Positions 62,603 through 64,000 of a stretch of DNA of 64,000 bases are shown here, in pieces. Each line of letters opens with the position of its first letter. Within the stretch, counting starts at the first letter, position 1. The stretch is from CAVOHU01 sp963843385 (GTDB lineage: Bacteria; Acidobacteriota; Vicinamibacteria; Vicinamibacterales; JAKQTR01), in the NCBI GenBank assembly GCA_963843385.1, contig CAWJJY010000003.1, forward strand, positions 620,001 to 684,000. The letters are read 5' to 3'. The notes beneath the pieces are model-generated. The model worked only from the letters and a program-made list of their open reading frames with translations, was not told the DNA's origin and ran no database searches. The position numbers were made by a program, and so were the translations under genes.

Positions 62603-64000
62603 TCACCCGCCGCCGACGATCGCCGCGATCAGTTTCTCCTCCGTGATGCCGTAGTGTTCCCAGACCTGGATGAAGTGATCCGACGGCGCGATCTGCGGAT
62701 CGACGATCCCCAAGTGCTCCAGTTGCATGCCGGTTCCCGCCAGGTGGGAGGCCACGTGTCCCGCGAAGCCACGGAGGCCTGACCCGATCGTGCCGATCAG
62801 GCCGTCTTCGATCGTGATCACTCGCGTGTAGCGCCCGGCGAGGCCCGGCAGGAACGACTCGTCGAGCGGGAACCCGTTCACGATGTAGACATCGGCGGCG
62901 ACGCCGCGGGCCATCGCCTTCTCGGCCGCGCCCCCCGCCAGGTAGCTCGGCGCCCCGACGGCCAGCACCGCAGTTGCAGCGCCCGGGTACTGGCGGTACG
63001 CCGTGGCCGGCGTCCAGAGGTCCTTCGCGTTCCAGAGGGGATCGGCCGTGCCGGACCTGGTGAGGACAGGCAGATTGTCTCGGGAGACGGCAACGATGTG
63101 GCCGCCCATGGCGGAGGCGGCGTCTTTCACCGCCAGGAATGCCGCGCGAGCGTCGGCCGGCGCGTAGAACCTCCGCAAGTACGGAAGATACCCGAGGCCG
63201 AGGTTGATCCAGTCGAGGCTCCATCCCGAGAAGTGATCCCGGCCCGTGCACGCACCCACGTGGGCCAGGTGCATCAGGACATTGAGCCCCTCGTTCAATC
63301 CGGTCAGGTTGCGCTGGTAGCGCCAGAGCTCGAACCCCTCGCGGGCAATCCCCTCGAAGAACGCCGTGAAGGTGGCGAAGACGTTCAGCTGGGGCTCGCG
63401 GCTGCTGAACGCCAGGCCGTTGGTCATCAGCGCGGCGGCCTGTTCCTGGATGCTCATCTCGAAACGGTGCCCGGGAGGCACGAGCGCCGCGGCCTTCCCC
63501 AGCTTGGTCGACGGGTCGAGGTCGCACGAGACGAAGAAGCACCGCTCGGGGAACTTCCGCGCCAAGGCGGCATAGGCCGCCTCCGAGCCCGCTCGGGCAG
63601 AGACCCATTTGTCGGTCGGTGGGAGCACGATCGACTCGACGTCCTCACGATTCAACACGAGGTTCGGCGTGCCCTTGGCGGGGCGCGCCGTGGTCACCAC
63701 GACCCTTGGCGGCGCGCTGCGCAGCCGCGCCAGCGCCGAGGCTTCCTCGGGCGTCAGCCTGAGCAACGGGCCCGAGAGCACCTCGGCCGCATCGCGGCCC
63801 TTCATGCCGCCGTCGTGGTGCGCCTCACCGCCCGGAAGCAGGTTGACGTAGAAGAGACACTGCAGCATCGCGTGGACGTCGCGGAAGCTCATCAGCGAGC
63901 CGGGAATCCAGATTTCCGTCTGCAGGTCCACCTTCTGTTTCGCCGCAAACGCCTGCAACTCGGCCGAGACGCCGTACATCTGGCCGAACGACGCCAGCGT
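62603..64000 (-). CDS. Transketolase-like thiamine-diphosphate enzyme, 5' end outside window
   Basis: The frame is open to the window's right edge, so the N-terminal part is missing. What is seen, about 465 residues, has a pyrimidine-binding domain, with FEMSIQEQAAALMTNGLAF and the acidic FATFTAFFEGIAREGFELW, and a transketolase C-terminal domain ending GSGLRGFAGHVASHLAGTGM. This is the order of transketolase and E1-type enzymes. The exact substrate needs the missing part. Convergent with nadE, 4 bp apart. Confidence 0.82.
   Translation of the reverse strand, partial: TLASFGQMYGVSAELQAFAAKQKVDLQTEIWIPGSLMSFRDVHAMLQCLFYVNLLPGGEAHHDGGMKGRDAAEVLSGPLLRLTPEEASALARLRSAPPRVVVTTARPAKGTPNLVLNREDVESIVLPPTDKWVSARAGSEAAYAALARKFPERCFFVSCDLDPSTKLGKAAALVPPGHRFEMSIQEQAAALMTNGLAFSSREPQLNVFATFTAFFEGIAREGFELWRYQRNLTGLNEGLNVLMHLAHVGACTGRDHFSGWSLDWINLGLGYLPYLRRFYAPADARAAFLAVKDAASAMGGHIVAVSRDNLPVLTRSGTADPLWNAKDLWTPATAYRQYPGAATAVLAVGAPSYLAGGAAEKAMARGVAADVYIVNGFPLDESFLPGLAGRYTRVITIEDGLIGTIGSGLRGFAGHVASHLAGTGMQLEHLGIVDPQIAPSDHFIQVWEHYGITEEKLIAAIVGGG

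Overview
This is a 64 kb stretch of a high-G+C bacterial chromosome with no plasmid, phage or conjugation genes. The gene content points to Acidobacteriota, possibly the Vicinamibacteria side of the phylum. The signs are a VWFA-related protein of the acidobacterial type next to a secreted TPR protein, an acidobacterial-style N-terminal HTH fused to a membrane-anchored domain, carboxypeptidase-regulatory-like repeats, many exported peptidases and many small zinc-ribbon proteins. The taxonomy is an inference from gene families, not from a marker gene. Two genes are broken by a single extra G in a GC-rich stretch (addA and an alpha/beta hydrolase), which could be real or could be assembly indels.

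Layout. 1-6.1 kb: the 5' part of an MFS transporter, an RNase Z-like hydrolase, a lipoprotein, a TauE/SafE remnant and a coupled ppx-ppk1 pair. 6.2-7.7 kb: a cation exchanger (CaCA family) with a zinc-ribbon tail behind a yybP-ykoY (manganese) riboswitch. 8.0-10.2 kb: an O-methyltransferase, an AtzG/GatC-like small protein and an amidase, all joined by ATGA overlaps. 10.8-15.6 kb: an MFS transporter, a paired active/inactive M16 peptidase operon and a YIP1 membrane protein. 15.9-22.9 kb: a visibly lower-G+C block with TPR, VWFA, cysteine-rich, thioredoxin-like, carboxypeptidase-regulatory-like, HTH-membrane and second cysteine-rich genes. 23-27 kb: YidD, membrane and zinc-ribbon genes and a 190-bp MITE-like element with 10-bp target duplications. 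27.2-35.1 kb: an operon of a secreted protein, AddB and AddA. 35.1-35.5 kb: five 46-bp tandem repeats and a phased cluster of DnaA-box-like sequences at a point where transcription diverges.

35.6-43.2 kb: tRNA-Ala(GGC), hflK-hflC, a MobA-like nucleotidyltransferase, a cold-shock gene with a long structured leader, the selenocysteine tRNA, a GIY-YIG protein, a KAS III enzyme and an nfeD-stomatin pair. 43.5-52.7 kb: a TPR lipoprotein, a Tat-exported MBL hydrolase, a zinc-ribbon protein, an amidohydrolase, a sodium:solute symporter, a frameshifted hydrolase and an ECF sigma/NrsF-type anti-sigma pair. 52.9-64 kb: two M1 metallopeptidases, an OmpA protein, an exported GH2 glycosidase, a membrane protein, NadE and a transketolase-like enzyme cut by the window edge.

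How the genes fit together. Several exported hydrolases (two M1, two M16, GH2, amidohydrolase, MBL) with peptide/sugar-type transporters fit a heterotrophic polymer degrader. Ppx/Ppk handle polyphosphate, AddAB handles double-strand breaks, and HflKC and NfeD/QmcA are two separate SPFH membrane-quality systems. The most unusual parts are the lower-G+C block, where a membrane-anchored HTH protein and a neighbouring exported cysteine-rich protein appear to share one domain; the MITE; and the DnaA-box cluster.
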